Source: Corynebacterium uberis
Lineage (GTDB): Bacteria > Actinomycetota > Actinomycetes > Mycobacteriales > Mycobacteriaceae
Direction: 5' to 3'
DNA length: 64,000 nt
Assembly: GCF_020616335.1 (NCBI RefSeq)
Contig: NZ_CP085051.1
Location: 806,001-870,000 of the forward strand
The translations under genes and the position numbers were made by a program. The notes beneath the pieces were generated by a model, which saw nothing but the letters and a program-made list of their open reading frames with translations, was not told where the DNA came from and searched no databases. This document shows, piece by piece, positions 36,377 to 46,262 of this stretch. Numbering within the stretch: the stretch's first letter is position 1; the number at the start of each line of letters is the position of its first letter.

Positions 36377-37999
36377 TTAGGAGATCGTCTCGCTGAGCTT
36401 GTCTTCACGCACGGCGATAAGTATGGCCGAGCAGATGATGGCTACGGGCATGAGCATGAAGAAGATCGGGGTGAGCGCATCGTTGTAGCTGACCTGGATG
36501 GCGGTGCGGACGGCGTCGGGAAGCTGATCGACCATCCCGGGGGTGAGGTGAGAGGTGCCTTCAGCAAACTTCTCTGCCAGCGGGCGGCCGGCCTCGCCCA
36601 GGGAGGCGAGTGCAGGCGGCAGGTTTTCTGCCATGCGGTCGCCCATGTTATCCACGAACAGCCCGCCGACGAGCGCGGCGCCCAGCGAGCCACCGATCTG
36701 CCGGAAGAAGTTGTTGGCGGCGGTGGCGGTGCCCACCATGCGCAGCGGGAAGGAGTTCTGGACAATGAGCACCAGGATCTGCATGGCGCAGCCGATGCCA
36801 AAGCCAAAGACGAACATGAACAGGCCAACCGTCACCAGGGAGCTGTCCGCCTTCAGGGTGGACAGGAGCACCATGCCCACGGCGACGATGAGCAGTCCGA
36901 CGATGGGGAACCACTTGTAGCGGCCGTGGCGGGAGACCAGCTGGCCCACCACGATGGAGGTGCCCATCAGACCAACCATCATGCAGATGAGCATGAGGCC
37001 TGCATTCGTGGGCGTCATGCCGTGCACCATCTGCAGGTAGGTGGGCAGGTAAGACAAGGAGCCGAACATGAACACGCCGATGCCAAAGCCGGCGACGGTG
37101 GTGAGCACAAAGTTGCGGTTCTTAAACAGCGTCATGGGCACCAGCGGATCACTTGCGCGCAGTTCAATGAGCACGAAGGCGGCGCCGAAGACGATCGCCG
37201 CGGCAATCAGGCCCAGGATGGTGGCGCTGGTCCACGGGTATTCGTTGCCACCCCAGGTGGCAAACAGGATCAGGCAGCTGGTGGCGATGGCCATGGTCAG
37301 CGTGCCCGCCCAGTCCATGTTCAGGTGACGCTCAGCCTTGGGCAGGCGCAGCAGGTAGGCGATCGCGGCGATGGAGATCAAGCCCAGCGGGATGTTGAGG
37401 TAGAGGCCCCAACGCCAGCCGATGCCATCAGTAAACCAACCGCCCAGCACCGGGCCCAGCACCGAAGACACGCCGAACACTGAGCCCATCAGCCCCATGT
37501 ACTTGCCGCGTTCGCGGGCGGTGGTCACCTCCGCGGTGATGGCCTGAGACAGGATCATCATGCCGCCGCCGGCAACACCCTGGATAACGCGGGCGGCGAT
37601 GAGCACCGCCATGGAGTGAGTGGAGCCGCCGAGGGCGGAGCCCACCACGAACAGGGCGTTGGCAAAGATGAACAGGCCCTTGCGGCCCAGCTGGTCGCCC
37701 AGCTTGCCAAAGATAGGCAGGGAGATGGTCTGCCCGAGCAGGAAGCCGGTGATCACCCACGTCATGTGGTTGACCCCGCCGAGCTCCCCGACGATGGTGG
37801 GCAGCGCCGTGGAGAAGATCATCTGGCCCAGCGAGCTCATGAGCATAGACAGCATGAGCGTGCCGATGATCCACGGCAGGTGCCGCCGCGACTCCGCCAT
37901 GGCGGGATCGGTCACCGCGGGATCGGTGGCGGCGGGGGAGTGGTGAGGTGAGGTCGGTTCGTCGGGATGTCCGACGACAGCGGTTGCTGATTCTGTCAC
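36377..37999 (-). CDS. MFS drug efflux transporter, DHA2 (EmrB/QacA) family
   Basis: A 540-residue transporter with about 14 membrane segments. Motif A appears as GKLGDQLGRKGLFI, motif B as AARVIQGVAGGGMMIL and motif C as GSVFGVSSVLGPVLGGW, all typical of proton-coupled multidrug exporters. The first 35 residues are a polar cytoplasmic tail. ATG 37999 overlaps the stop of the TetR gene upstream (ATGA), so the regulator and pump form a coupled operon. The drug range is unknown. Confidence 0.92.
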   Translation of the reverse strand: MTESATAVVGHPDEPTSPHHSPAATDPAVTDPAMAESRRHLPWIIGTLMLSMLMSSLGQMIFSTALPTIVGELGGVNHMTWVITGFLLGQTISLPIFGKLGDQLGRKGLFIFANALFVVGSALGGSTHSMAVLIAARVIQGVAGGGMMILSQAITAEVTTARERGKYMGLMGSVFGVSSVLGPVLGGWFTDGIGWRWGLYLNIPLGLISIAAIAYLLRLPKAERHLNMDWAGTLTMAIATSCLILFATWGGNEYPWTSATILGLIAAAIVFGAAFVLIELRASDPLVPMTLFKNRNFVLTTVAGFGIGVFMFGSLSYLPTYLQMVHGMTPTNAGLMLICMMVGLMGTSIVVGQLVSRHGRYKWFPIVGLLIVAVGMVLLSTLKADSSLVTVGLFMFVFGFGIGCAMQILVLIVQNSFPLRMVGTATAANNFFRQIGGSLGAALVGGLFVDNMGDRMAENLPPALASLGEAGRPLAEKFAEGTSHLTPGMVDQLPDAVRTAIQVSYNDALTPIFFMLMPVAIICSAILIAVREDKLSETIS

Positions 38000-38640
38000 G
38001 AAGCCGTCCTTTGTAGTTCAGTGAGATGTGTCAGTGCGGTATGGCACGAATAGCGCAGTGAGCTCAGAGTGATGCCGGTTCCCTTCATCCACAGTCGCGT
38101 TCCCAATTGGTGGGCGGTGACCAGCAAGGCAATGATGGTCAGCGCCTCCTGGGACAGCGGAATATCTGGGATTTGCCGCTGTTGCGGGTGGGCCGTGAGG
38201 TAGCTCTGCGTCAAATCCACCAGAGCCTGGTACACGGTGTGCGACTGCCCGAAGCGCCCGGCCATGAGTAGCGGGTTTTCCTGAAGGATCAGTTTGCGCC
38301 GGCGGAGCAATTCGCCGGCGTTGCTACTAGTAAGCGAGCCGCCGAGAAGGGAAGCAAACAGCAGGTCCATGAGGTCGCCCAGGAGATCGTCGTGGGAGCA
38401 GGCGAGGAATTCCTCGCATACGGCTTCATCCGGCACAGTGGCGGCCGGGCCCATGACGGCGATCTCCTTAGAGTCCACATAATTGAAGAACGTGCGCCGG
38501 GAGATCCCCACGGCCTGGTGAATGTCCTCCACGGTGACGTCCTCGTAGCCGCGTTCGAGGACCAGCCGGGTGGCGTGGTCCTCTATGGCGGCGTGAGTGC
38601 GCTGCCGTTTGCTTTCGCGCAAGGAGGGTTTCTGAGTCAC
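37996..38640 (-). CDS. TetR-family regulator of the adjacent MFS pump
   Basis: A 214-residue TetR protein: the helix-turn-helix is in HATRLVLERGYEDVTVEDIHQAVGISRRTFFNYVDSKE (about residues 20-52). GTG 38640 is chosen because TAGATT (complement of 38649-38654) lies 8 nt upstream. The longer frame to 38685 would start inside the operator-like repeat. It is co-transcribed with the pump and probably represses both through the palindrome at 38662-38686. Confidence 0.88.
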   Translation of the reverse strand: MTQKPSLRESKRQRTHAAIEDHATRLVLERGYEDVTVEDIHQAVGISRRTFFNYVDSKEIAVMGPAATVPDEAVCEEFLACSHDDLLGDLMDLLFASLLGGSLTSSNAGELLRRRKLILQENPLLMAGRFGQSHTVYQALVDLTQSYLTAHPQQRQIPDIPLSQEALTIIALLVTAHQLGTRLWMKGTGITLSSLRYSCHTALTHLTELQRTAS

Positions 38641-38661
38641 GAGGGGACAATCTAGGCCTAC

Positions 38662-38686
38662 GGTGCACTCAGTGCAAGTTTGCACC
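38662..38686. promoter_or_regulatory. Probable TetR operator
   Basis: Nested inverted repeat: TGCACTCAGTGCA (38664-38676) inside GGTGCA...TGCACC (38662-38686). It begins 8 bp upstream of the TAGATT -10 of the regulator-pump operon, where a repressor would block RNA polymerase. Confidence 0.55.
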
Positions 38687-38714
38687 CAGTAAAGGTGATG
38701 CGGTTAACATGAGC

Positions 38715-38730
38715 GCTTATCGACGCCCCC
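38715..38730 (-). repeat. Dispersed 16-mer GCTTATCGACGCCCCC, exact copy
   Basis: An exact match located at the junction between the prophage fragment and the TetR operator. Confidence 0.7.
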
Positions 38731-39156
38731 GACTCACACCGCACGCACCTGCGGGTAGATACTTGTGCGCGTTGTTCGACGTTTTTTTTGGCGTCTTCAG
38801 CTTCGTCGTATTTCTTGGCCTTGGCTTTCAGTTCGTCGTATCCGGCGTACTTGGCGCGCTCGCGGGCAAGACGGGCTTCGATGATGCGGTCAAGGTCGTC
38901 TTGGGTGGCTGGCGGGGTGTAGCGGGTTTCCTGCTGGTTGTTGGCTGCGTGCTGGGTGTCAGGCTCGGCGGCCTGTGGGGCCTGCGCGGTGCGCGTGTGT
39001 GTGGTGGTGCGGGCTGCGACGTCGCCGGGGGTGGGCATGTTGGGGTTGGTCATGGGGTGTTCTCCTTGGGGGTGCAAGTTGGTGGGTGTCCACCCCACGG
39101 TTTTTAGCCCCCTAGAGCCCGGGTGGGCTGGGGGCTTGTGGTTTGTGTGTGGGGTG

Positions 39157-39243
39157 TGGTTCTCCTGGCAGGAGTTGAACCTGCACGTGGGCCTTTTTTA
39201 ACCCCCTGGCCGCCTGTGGTGGGTGGTGGGGGTTTTCAGGAGA
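39157..39243 (-). other. tRNA-like element (acceptor stem, T arm and CCA only)
   Basis: Read on the minus strand, TCTCCTG (39243-39237) pairs perfectly with CAGGAGA (39167-39161), followed by A and an encoded CCA. A perfect T arm GCAGG-TTCAACT-CCTGC precedes it. The 52 nt between do not form standard D and anticodon arms (a CCCCC/GGGGG pairing dominates). It is either a decayed phage tRNA or an unusual tRNA-like structure. Confidence 0.45.
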
Positions 39244-39259
39244 TGTTGAGGTGGGTGGG

Positions 39260-39628
39260 TTAGGTGGTTACCTTCCCGGCGCGCTCGGCGTTTTGGGCGC
39301 GCAGGCGTGGGATGGTGTTAGGCAGTCCGCAGTATTCGCCGTATTTGTTCATTTCGTCTTCGATGCGGTTGATGAGGTCGTCGGGGACGGGCCAGTTGTT
39401 TTCGGCAGCGAGGAAGAGCGCGTAATCCATACCGTCCCACTCGAAACAATAGCGAGCATCGTGAAGAATTTTCCTCTTATCACTGTCCTTTATCTTATCA
39501 AAGAGGAGGAGTACTACCTCATGTGGCAGTGGATCATCCTGAAAGAAATAGTCAAATATTTCCCGTGTCAGCGGAATCTTACGGCTAGGCGCAGCCCGGA
39601 AGTGATCAAGGTCCATTTTATGCTCCAT
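39260..39628 (-). CDS. Putative immunity protein of the toxin remnant
   Basis: A 122-residue acidic soluble protein with lower GC and more mixed codon use than its neighbours (FDYFFQDDPLPHEVVLLLFDKIKDSDKRK, WDGMDYALFLAAENNWPVPDDLINRIEDEMNKYG). I do not recognise a named family. It overlaps the 3' end of the toxin-like gene by 11 nt on the same strand, the standard position of an immunity gene. ATG 39616 is an alternative start four codons in. Confidence 0.55.
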   Translation of the reverse strand: MEHKMDLDHFRAAPSRKIPLTREIFDYFFQDDPLPHEVVLLLFDKIKDSDKRKILHDARYCFEWDGMDYALFLAAENNWPVPDDLINRIEDEMNKYGEYCGLPNTIPRLRAQNAERAGKVTT

Positions 39629-39929
39629 TCAATTCATTCGGGTCGAATTGAACATGCGACCTGCGGTTCTTCTCATTGACGATTACCCCGTCACCGTTGA
39701 TGGGGTAGAAGGCTCTCAACTGTGGTCCTTGGCCTTCATCATAGTAGGAAAACCGGCATACTACCCGATCTCCGTTCAATGTAACGCGTCGGTGAAGGTC
39801 CCTGCGATCTCTATCCAGCAATGATGCGTCGGGGTCGTTCATGGTCAGTTCCATGGCTCTGCGGATTTCTTCGGGCCCCCAGGATGGGGGAAACTCAGTC
39901 TTACCTGGGTTGTTTTGGAGCGCAGTCAA
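39618..39929 (-). CDS. Truncated toxin C-terminal domain, EndoU-like
   Basis: A 103-residue fragment opening from a TTG codon. FPPSWGPEEIRRAMELTMNDPD, followed by strands that end in RAFYPINGDGVIVNE, resembles the C-terminal part of bacterial EndoU-type nuclease domains of polymorphic toxins. The first part of the domain, with its catalytic histidines, and the whole delivery region are absent, so it is probably inactive. The family call is from pattern memory only. The low GC relative to the window suggests transfer. Confidence 0.45.
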   Translation of the reverse strand: MTALQNNPGKTEFPPSWGPEEIRRAMELTMNDPDASLLDRDRRDLHRRVTLNGDRVVCRFSYYDEGQGPQLRAFYPINGDGVIVNEKNRRSHVQFDPNELNGA

Positions 39930-39986
39930 ATTCTAGGTGATTTGCACGTTTTCGGTTCCGTGTGTGCGCAACGGTGAGGGGCAAAA

Positions 39987-40015
39987 CCGCTGACTTCGCT
40001 TTAGTGAAGTCAGCG
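39987..40015 (-). terminator. Hairpin terminator
   Basis: A perfect 11-bp stem CCGCTGACTTC/GAAGTCAGCGG with an 8-nt loop. On the minus strand it is followed by TTTTG. It separates fumC from the prophage remnant. Confidence 0.75.
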
Positions 40016-40122
40016 GGGCTCTTCCAGAAAGTATGACTAGAAAAGCCAACACGTGTTTTTAATTATTGTTAAATTTCTTGCGTTCAGCATTGTGGACTCG
40101 CTCGTGCTGTGGTGTGGGAGGA

Positions 40123-40138
40123 GGGGGCGTCGATAAGC
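40123..40138 (+). repeat. Dispersed 16-mer GGGGGCGTCGATAAGC, exact copy
   Basis: An exact match. Identity with the copy at 1083 covers 20 bp. It lies between two terminators downstream of fumC. Confidence 0.7.
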
Positions 40139-40156
40139 AACAAAGCCGAATAAACA

Positions 40157-40195
40157 ACGCCGGCCGAGCCCGCAAATGTAGGGCCTAGCCGGCGT
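40157..40195 (-). terminator. Terminator of fumC
   Basis: Stem ACGCCGGC/GCCGGCGT with an inner GCCC/GGGC pair. Minus-strand transcription runs into TTGTTTATT. It lies 24 bp past the fumC stop. Confidence 0.85.
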
Positions 40196-40218
40196 CGAAA
40201 TTCAGCGCCTAAAGAGAT

Positions 40219-41622
<1,404 letters not shown>

Positions 41623-41731
41623 GGCTGCTGCCTTTGCCTTCCTAGAGATGAAGAAAAACTCATGGTGGTGGGCGCCCTAGCGGCACCCACCACTCCAGTA
41701 TGACTGAAATTGCGCGGCTGGAGCCGCAGGG

Positions 41732-42778
41732 TTACTCGGCTTCCTTCAGCGCCGAGTAGTCCACCACGGAGTAGGCCTGCAGCTTGGAGAGCTTGTGGCG
41801 CGACTCCAGGTAGCGGATGGTGCCGGACTTCGAGCGCATGATCAGGGAGCGGGTGGTGGCGCCGTCGTTGCGGTAGGTCACCCCACGCAGCATGTCACCA
41901 TTGGTCACGCCGGTGGCTGCGAAGTAGCAGTTGTCTGAGCTGACAAGGTCATTGGTGGTGAGCACCCGGCCGAGCTCGTGTCCGGCGTTGATGGCCCGGG
42001 CCTGCTCCTCTTCATTGCGGGGGGCGAGGATGCCTTGGATCTCTCCGCCCATGCACTTCATGGCGCAGGCGGTGATGATGCCCTCGGGGGTGCCGCCGGT
42101 GCCCATCATTACGTCGACGGAGTTGGTCAGGTCATCCTGTGCGGCGGCGACGGCTCCGGCGACGTCGCCATCAGAAATCAGGCGCACCTTGGCGCCGGCG
42201 CGGCGGATATCCGCAATGAGCTCCTTGTGGCGGGGACGGTCCAGGACGACCACGGTGACCTGGGAGGGGTGGATGCCCTTGGCCTTGGCCACGGCGTTGA
42301 TGTTGTGCTCGACGGGGGCCTCAATGTCCACGCAGCCGGCGGCCTCTGCACCGACGGCGATCTTCTTCATATAGAACACCGCCGAGGGGTCATACATGGA
42401 CCCACGCTCGGCGGCGGCGATGACGGAAATGGCATTGGGGCGGCCCTCGGCCATCAGGGTGGTTCCGTCGACGGGGTCGACGGCAATATCGACGTCCGCT
42501 CCGTCGCCGTTTCCTACCTGCTCACCATTGAAGAGCATGGGGGCTTCGTCCTTTTCGCCCTCGCCGATGACCACTACGCCGCGCATGGGCACGGTGTTGA
42601 TCAGGCGGCGCATGGCGTCCACGGCGGCGCCGTCGCCCTCGTTTTTCATCCCGCGGCCGACCCAGCGACCCGAGGCCAGTGCCGCGGCCTCCGTGACGCG
42701 CACCAGCTCCATGGCGAGGTTGCGGTCGGGGGCGTCGTAGTCCTCCACGAACAGCGGCTGAGAAGTGTTGTCAGACAT
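41732..42778 (-). CDS. glpX: Class II fructose-1,6-bisphosphatase
   Basis: A 348-residue gluconeogenic phosphatase of the GlpX type. The metal site is [11 protein letters not shown] and [39 protein letters not shown] is also characteristic. ATG 42778 is preferred over ATG 42787 because AGGAG lies 10 nt before the former and only one nucleotide before the latter. It is divergent from the DUF4245 gene, as in other corynebacteria. Confidence 0.96.
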   Translation of the reverse strand: MSDNTSQPLFVEDYDAPDRNLAMELVRVTEAAALASGRWVGRGMKNEGDGAAVDAMRRLINTVPMRGVVVIGEGEKDEAPMLFNGEQVGNGDGADVDIAVDPVDGTTLMAEGRPNAISVIAAAERGSMYDPSAVFYMKKIAVGAEAAGCVDIEAPVEHNINAVAKAKGIHPSQVTVVVLDRPRHKELIADIRRAGAKVRLISDGDVAGAVAAAQDDLTNSVDVMMGTGGTPEGIITACAMKCMGGEIQGILAPRNEEEQARAINAGHELGRVLTTNDLVSSDNCYFAATGVTNGDMLRGVTYRNDGATTRSLIMRSKSGTIRYLESRHKLSKLQAYSVVDYSALKEAE

Positions 42779-42967
42779 GGAATGCATGCTCCTGGTCTTG
42801 TGTGCGGGGGTGGGTACGTCAACAACGGGTCCGGGGGCAGCTGCGCCCAGACGATTTCATTGTTGCACTTTGTGGGTTTAGCCGGGTTCGTTGACCCCGT
42901 TTGAGGGTGACACAGTGTGCTGGTGCTGGGCCGACTGCCTCAACCGGGCGTGTTTATCGCGTCATGC

Positions 42968-42973
42968 CATACT
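42968..42973 (+). promoter_or_regulatory. -10 hexamer CATACT for leaderless DUF4245 gene
   Basis: CATACT, 7 nt, then GTG 42981. It differs from TATACT by one base. Confidence 0.4.
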
Positions 42974-42980
42974 TGTGGGC

Positions 42981-43553
42981 GTGGCAAAACCAAAGATTTT
43001 CGAATCCGGACGCGACATGATGCTGTCCCTGGGGGTCATCGTCATCATGATGATCGGCGGGGTGGCGTTCACCGGCCTGTGCTCCTTTAACCCAGGCACC
43101 CCGGAAAACGGTCCGGTTCCGCAGGTAGACGCGCACTCCTTTTTGACCATGGAGGCCGCCTCCGCGGGGTTCGCCGTGCGCGAGCCTGCGCTGCCACAGG
43201 GGTGGATTACTAACTCGGCGCGCCGGGCGGCTGTGGGGCCTGCCACGGCTGCGGTGGTGGGAGTGATCACCGACCAAGAAGGGTATTTGCAGTTGTACCA
43301 GACCGGCGCGGACGTTGCTGCCACAGTGCGCGACATCGACGCCGATTTTCGCGAGCACGCGCGCAGCGTGGACGTCTCCGGCCGGAAGGTAGACATTTAC
43401 GCGTCGCCGAACCATGAGGCAGACGTGCGCGACCTGTGGGTCACGGACCTTGGCGACGCCCGCATCGTGGTCACCGGGGCTGCCACCGATGAGGAGTTTT
43501 CTCAGCTGCTCGCGGCCACAATCGCAGCAAAGCCGGTGCGCTCCGGCGCCTAG
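42981..43553 (+). CDS. DUF4245 membrane-anchored protein
   Basis: A 190-residue protein with an N-terminal anchor (MMLSLGVIVIMMIGGVAFTGLC). The extracytoplasmic domain fits DUF4245 (CSFNPGTPENGPVPQVD, LPQGWITNSARR, VGVITDQEGYLQLYQT). The function is unknown. It sits between the divergent glpX and the convergent xseBA, the usual corynebacterial place. GTG 42981 gives VAKPKIFESGRDM, a typical start. Confidence 0.86.
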   Translation: MAKPKIFESGRDMMLSLGVIVIMMIGGVAFTGLCSFNPGTPENGPVPQVDAHSFLTMEAASAGFAVREPALPQGWITNSARRAAVGPATAAVVGVITDQEGYLQLYQTGADVAATVRDIDADFREHARSVDVSGRKVDIYASPNHEADVRDLWVTDLGDARIVVTGAATDEEFSQLLAATIAAKPVRSGA

Positions 43554-43579
43554 GCCGGGGCCGGGACCGGCTCGTTGTG

Positions 43580-43861
43580 CTAGTCCTGCTGGTCGTTGTG
43601 GCCTTGCTGGTCGCGCTCGTCCTGGGACTGCGCCAGCGCGGATTCCACCTTTGCCGCCGCGGCAGCCAGCTGCTCTTCGCAGCGCTTGGCCAGCGCCTCG
43701 CCGCGCTCCCAGTAGGCAAGCGATTCGTCCAGATTCATCTGGCCCAGCTCCAGGATGCGCACCACTTCAATGAGTTCATCGCGGGCCTGCTCATAGCTGA
43801 GCTGGGAAACGGGGGTATCTTCGCCGGGAACGCCGGCGCCGATGGTATCAGGGGAAGTCAT
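43580..43861 (-). CDS. xseB: Exodeoxyribonuclease VII small subunit
   Basis: A 93-residue protein: [45 protein letters not shown] is the conserved two-helix XseB core, with short disordered ends. Several XseB copies bind the XseA subunit in the nuclease that degrades single-stranded DNA. The start is 17 bp after the xseA stop on the same strand. Confidence 0.95.
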   Translation of the reverse strand: MTSPDTIGAGVPGEDTPVSQLSYEQARDELIEVVRILELGQMNLDESLAYWERGEALAKRCEEQLAAAAAKVESALAQSQDERDQQGHNDQQD

Positions 43862-43878
43862 AGCTGTTCTCGCTTGTT

Positions 43879-45108
43879 CTAGGGGGCTTTGGTAGTAGAC
43901 ATGGCGGCCGCGGTGATCGAGCCGTCCGCAACACGGATGCGCAGCTGGGCGCCCGGGGGAGCTTGGGCAATGGACGTCACCACAGCGGGTCCGGAGTGGT
44001 CCCGGGGGACGACCTGGACCACGGCATAACCGCGGGCCAAGGTGGCCGAGGGGCCCAAGGAAGACACCTGCGCGCGCAGGGCCGTCACGGTCGCGGTTTC
44101 CCTTGACACCAGGGCAGCAATGCCCCTCCGGGCAGTATCGCGGGCCCGGTAGAGCTCTTCTCGACGCCGCGTAATCGGCGTCAGCGGATCCGCCAACGCC
44201 GGCCGGGACCGCAGCGCGGCAAGATGCTGCGACTCCCGACGCACCCAGCCGCTGAGCGCAGCACCAGCGCGCCCGCGCAGCTCAGCGATCAGGGCACGCT
44301 CCGCAGCAACGTCAGGAACAACCCGCTTGGCCGCATCCGTCGGCGTGGCGGCACGCAGGTCAGCAACGTTATCCAGCACCGGATTGTCCGGCTCGTGGCC
44401 AATGGCAGACACCACCGGAGTGGTGGCCGCAGCCACCGCCCGGGACAGGGCCTCCTCAGAAAAGGGCAGCAGATCCTCGACGGAGCCACCGCCGCGGGCG
44501 ATGATGATGACGTCTACGTTGGCATCCGCATCCAGCGTCTCCAGCGCAGCAATCACCTCCGGCACGGCATGGGCGCCCTGGACGGCGGTGTTGATCACTC
44601 GGAAGGAAACCTCCGGCCAGCGGTCCCGCGCCACCGCGAGCACATCGCGCTCCGCGGCGGACCCGCGGCCAGTGATCAGGCCCACGCATCGTGGCAGGAA
44701 CGGCAGCGGGCGCTTGCGGGCGGCGTCGAAAAGCCCCTCCGCGGCGAGCTGGCGGCGCAGCCGATCGATCTTGGCCAACAACTCGCCGACCCCGACCTGG
44801 CGGATCTCCGTGACCCACAGCGAAAAGGAACCACGCCCGGCATAAAACGCCGGCTTACCGCGCACCACCACCCGATCCCCGTTGGAGACCTCCCGGGCAA
44901 GCTGGGTAGGGCACGTCAGCTGAATAGAAGCCTCCGCCTCCGTATCGCGCAGCGTCAGATAGCTCAGCTTCCACGTGGGCTTGACGTTGACCTGCGCCAA
45001 CTGGCCCTCAACCCACACCGCCCCCAGCCGTTCAATCCACCCCTTGACCAGGGAATTGACCTCACGCACCGGCAAAGGATCCGCGGGAGTGGTGACCTGC
45101 TTAGCCAT
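43879..45108 (-). CDS. xseA: Exodeoxyribonuclease VII large subunit
   Basis: A 409-residue protein. The N-terminal OB fold ([25 protein letters not shown]) is followed by the catalytic domain with [34 protein letters not shown] and [27 protein letters not shown]. The C-terminal coiled coil and the LARGYAVVQ strand come last. ATG 45108 after GAGG is chosen; the frame extending to 45153 lacks a good site. It is divergent from ispH with 88 bp between the starts. Confidence 0.96.
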   Translation of the reverse strand: MAKQVTTPADPLPVREVNSLVKGWIERLGAVWVEGQLAQVNVKPTWKLSYLTLRDTEAEASIQLTCPTQLAREVSNGDRVVVRGKPAFYAGRGSFSLWVTEIRQVGVGELLAKIDRLRRQLAAEGLFDAARKRPLPFLPRCVGLITGRGSAAERDVLAVARDRWPEVSFRVINTAVQGAHAVPEVIAALETLDADANVDVIIIARGGGSVEDLLPFSEEALSRAVAAATTPVVSAIGHEPDNPVLDNVADLRAATPTDAAKRVVPDVAAERALIAELRGRAGAALSGWVRRESQHLAALRSRPALADPLTPITRRREELYRARDTARRGIAALVSRETATVTALRAQVSSLGPSATLARGYAVVQVVPRDHSGPAVVTSIAQAPPGAQLRIRVADGSITAAAMSTTKAP

Positions 45109-45183
45109 ACGTGATGTACCTCTCAATAGGAAGGGGAAGACAAAGCGCCGCACTCAGTCTAGGCTCATTGGGCCCCTGTTGGT

Positions 45184-45189
45184 TAGTGT
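45184..45189 (+). promoter_or_regulatory. -10 hexamer TAGTGT for leaderless ispH
   Basis: TAGTGT is followed by 7 nt and ATG 45197. Confidence 0.5.
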
Positions 45190-45196
45190 AGGGGCC

Positions 45197-46159
45197 ATGG
45201 TTGAGGCGGTTAAGGAAGACAAGCAGGTGCTGCTGGCCGCGCCCCGGGGCTACTGCGCGGGCGTGGATCGCGCCGTGGAAACGGTCGAGCGCGCCCTGGA
45301 GAAGTACGGCGCGCCCGTATACGTGCGCAAGCAGATCGTGCACAACCGCTACGTCGTGGAGACGCTCTCCGAACGCGGAGCCATCTTTGTTGACTCCACC
45401 GACGAGGTCCCGGAAGGCGCACACGTGGTCTTCTCCGCCCACGGGGTCAGCCCCGCGGTGCGCGGCGAAGCACAGGAACTGTCCCTGCGCACCCTCGACG
45501 CCACCTGCCCGCTGGTGACCAAAGTGCACAATGAGGTCAAACGCTTCGCCCGCGGCGGATACCACATCCTGCTCATCGGACACGAAGGCCACGAGGAAGT
45601 CGAAGGAACCGCCGGCGAAGCCCCCGAGGTCACCCACCTGGTGGATGGTCTGGACGGGGTGGACAAGCTGCCGGACTTCCTCGACGATGAAAAGCTGATT
45701 TGGCTCTCCCAAACCACCCTGTCCGTCGACGAGACCGTCCAGATCCGCGCGCGGCTGCATGAGCGCTTCCCGCACCTGCAAGATCCGCCCAGCGAGGACA
45801 TCTGCTACGCCACCCAGAACCGCCAAGTGGCCGTCAAAGCCATCGCGCAACAGTGTGAGCTGATGATCGTGGTGGGCTCGCAGAACTCCTCAAACTCCAA
45901 GCGCCTGGCGGAGGTGGCACTCCAACACGGGGCGCAGGCCTCCCACCTGATCGACTATGCCCGCCAGATGGAAGACTCCTGGTTTGACGGCATCACCAGC
46001 GTGGGGGTGACGTCCGGGGCGTCGGTCCCAGAGATCCTGGTCCGGGAGGTCATAGAGGAGCTGGCGCGCCGGGGATACACGGACGTCCAGGAAGTCACCA
46101 CGGCCGATGAGACGATCAGCTTCGCCCTGCCCCGAGACCTGCGCCCGGCGCGCACCTAG
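45197..46159 (+). CDS. ispH: 4-hydroxy-3-methylbut-2-enyl diphosphate reductase
   Basis: A 320-residue iron-sulfur enzyme, the last step of the MEP pathway, making isopentenyl and dimethylallyl diphosphate. All three cluster cysteines are visible: [25 protein letters not shown] and [10 protein letters not shown]; the acid-base Glu lies in the conserved [11 protein letters not shown] neighbourhood. ATG 45197 follows a TAGTGT element by 7 nt; in-frame sequence further upstream lies over xseA and is rejected. The mevalonate enzymes at 12.7-15.7 kb feed the same product pool. Confidence 0.97.
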   Translation: MVEAVKEDKQVLLAAPRGYCAGVDRAVETVERALEKYGAPVYVRKQIVHNRYVVETLSERGAIFVDSTDEVPEGAHVVFSAHGVSPAVRGEAQELSLRTLDATCPLVTKVHNEVKRFARGGYHILLIGHEGHEEVEGTAGEAPEVTHLVDGLDGVDKLPDFLDDEKLIWLSQTTLSVDETVQIRARLHERFPHLQDPPSEDICYATQNRQVAVKAIAQQCELMIVVGSQNSSNSKRLAEVALQHGAQASHLIDYARQMEDSWFDGITSVGVTSGASVPEILVREVIEELARRGYTDVQEVTTADETISFALPRDLRPART

Positions 46160-46262
46160 GTGCTAGAGGTATACCTAGCGGCGGCTCTCGGCTCGGCCCA
46201 GGGGGCCTGTGGGGGGGGGGATTGGATTTGGCCGTGCGGGCAGCGAGCTTCGCCGCGGCGCG

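Larger units (their letters stand above)
38658..39053 (-). pseudogene. Prophage scaffold-like protein fragment
   Basis: ATG 39053 has a good AAGGAGA site. The first 90 or so residues have the composition of a phage capsid scaffolding protein: a disordered Thr/Gln/Ala-rich N-terminus, then the charged coiled coil QDDLDRIIEARLARERAKYAGYDELKAKAKKYDEAE. After KKNVEQRAQ the sequence turns into unrelated, Cys/Arg-rich residues and runs through a motif copy into the TetR operator. The 3' end is probably a recombination junction, and no capsid gene follows. Confidence 0.6.
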
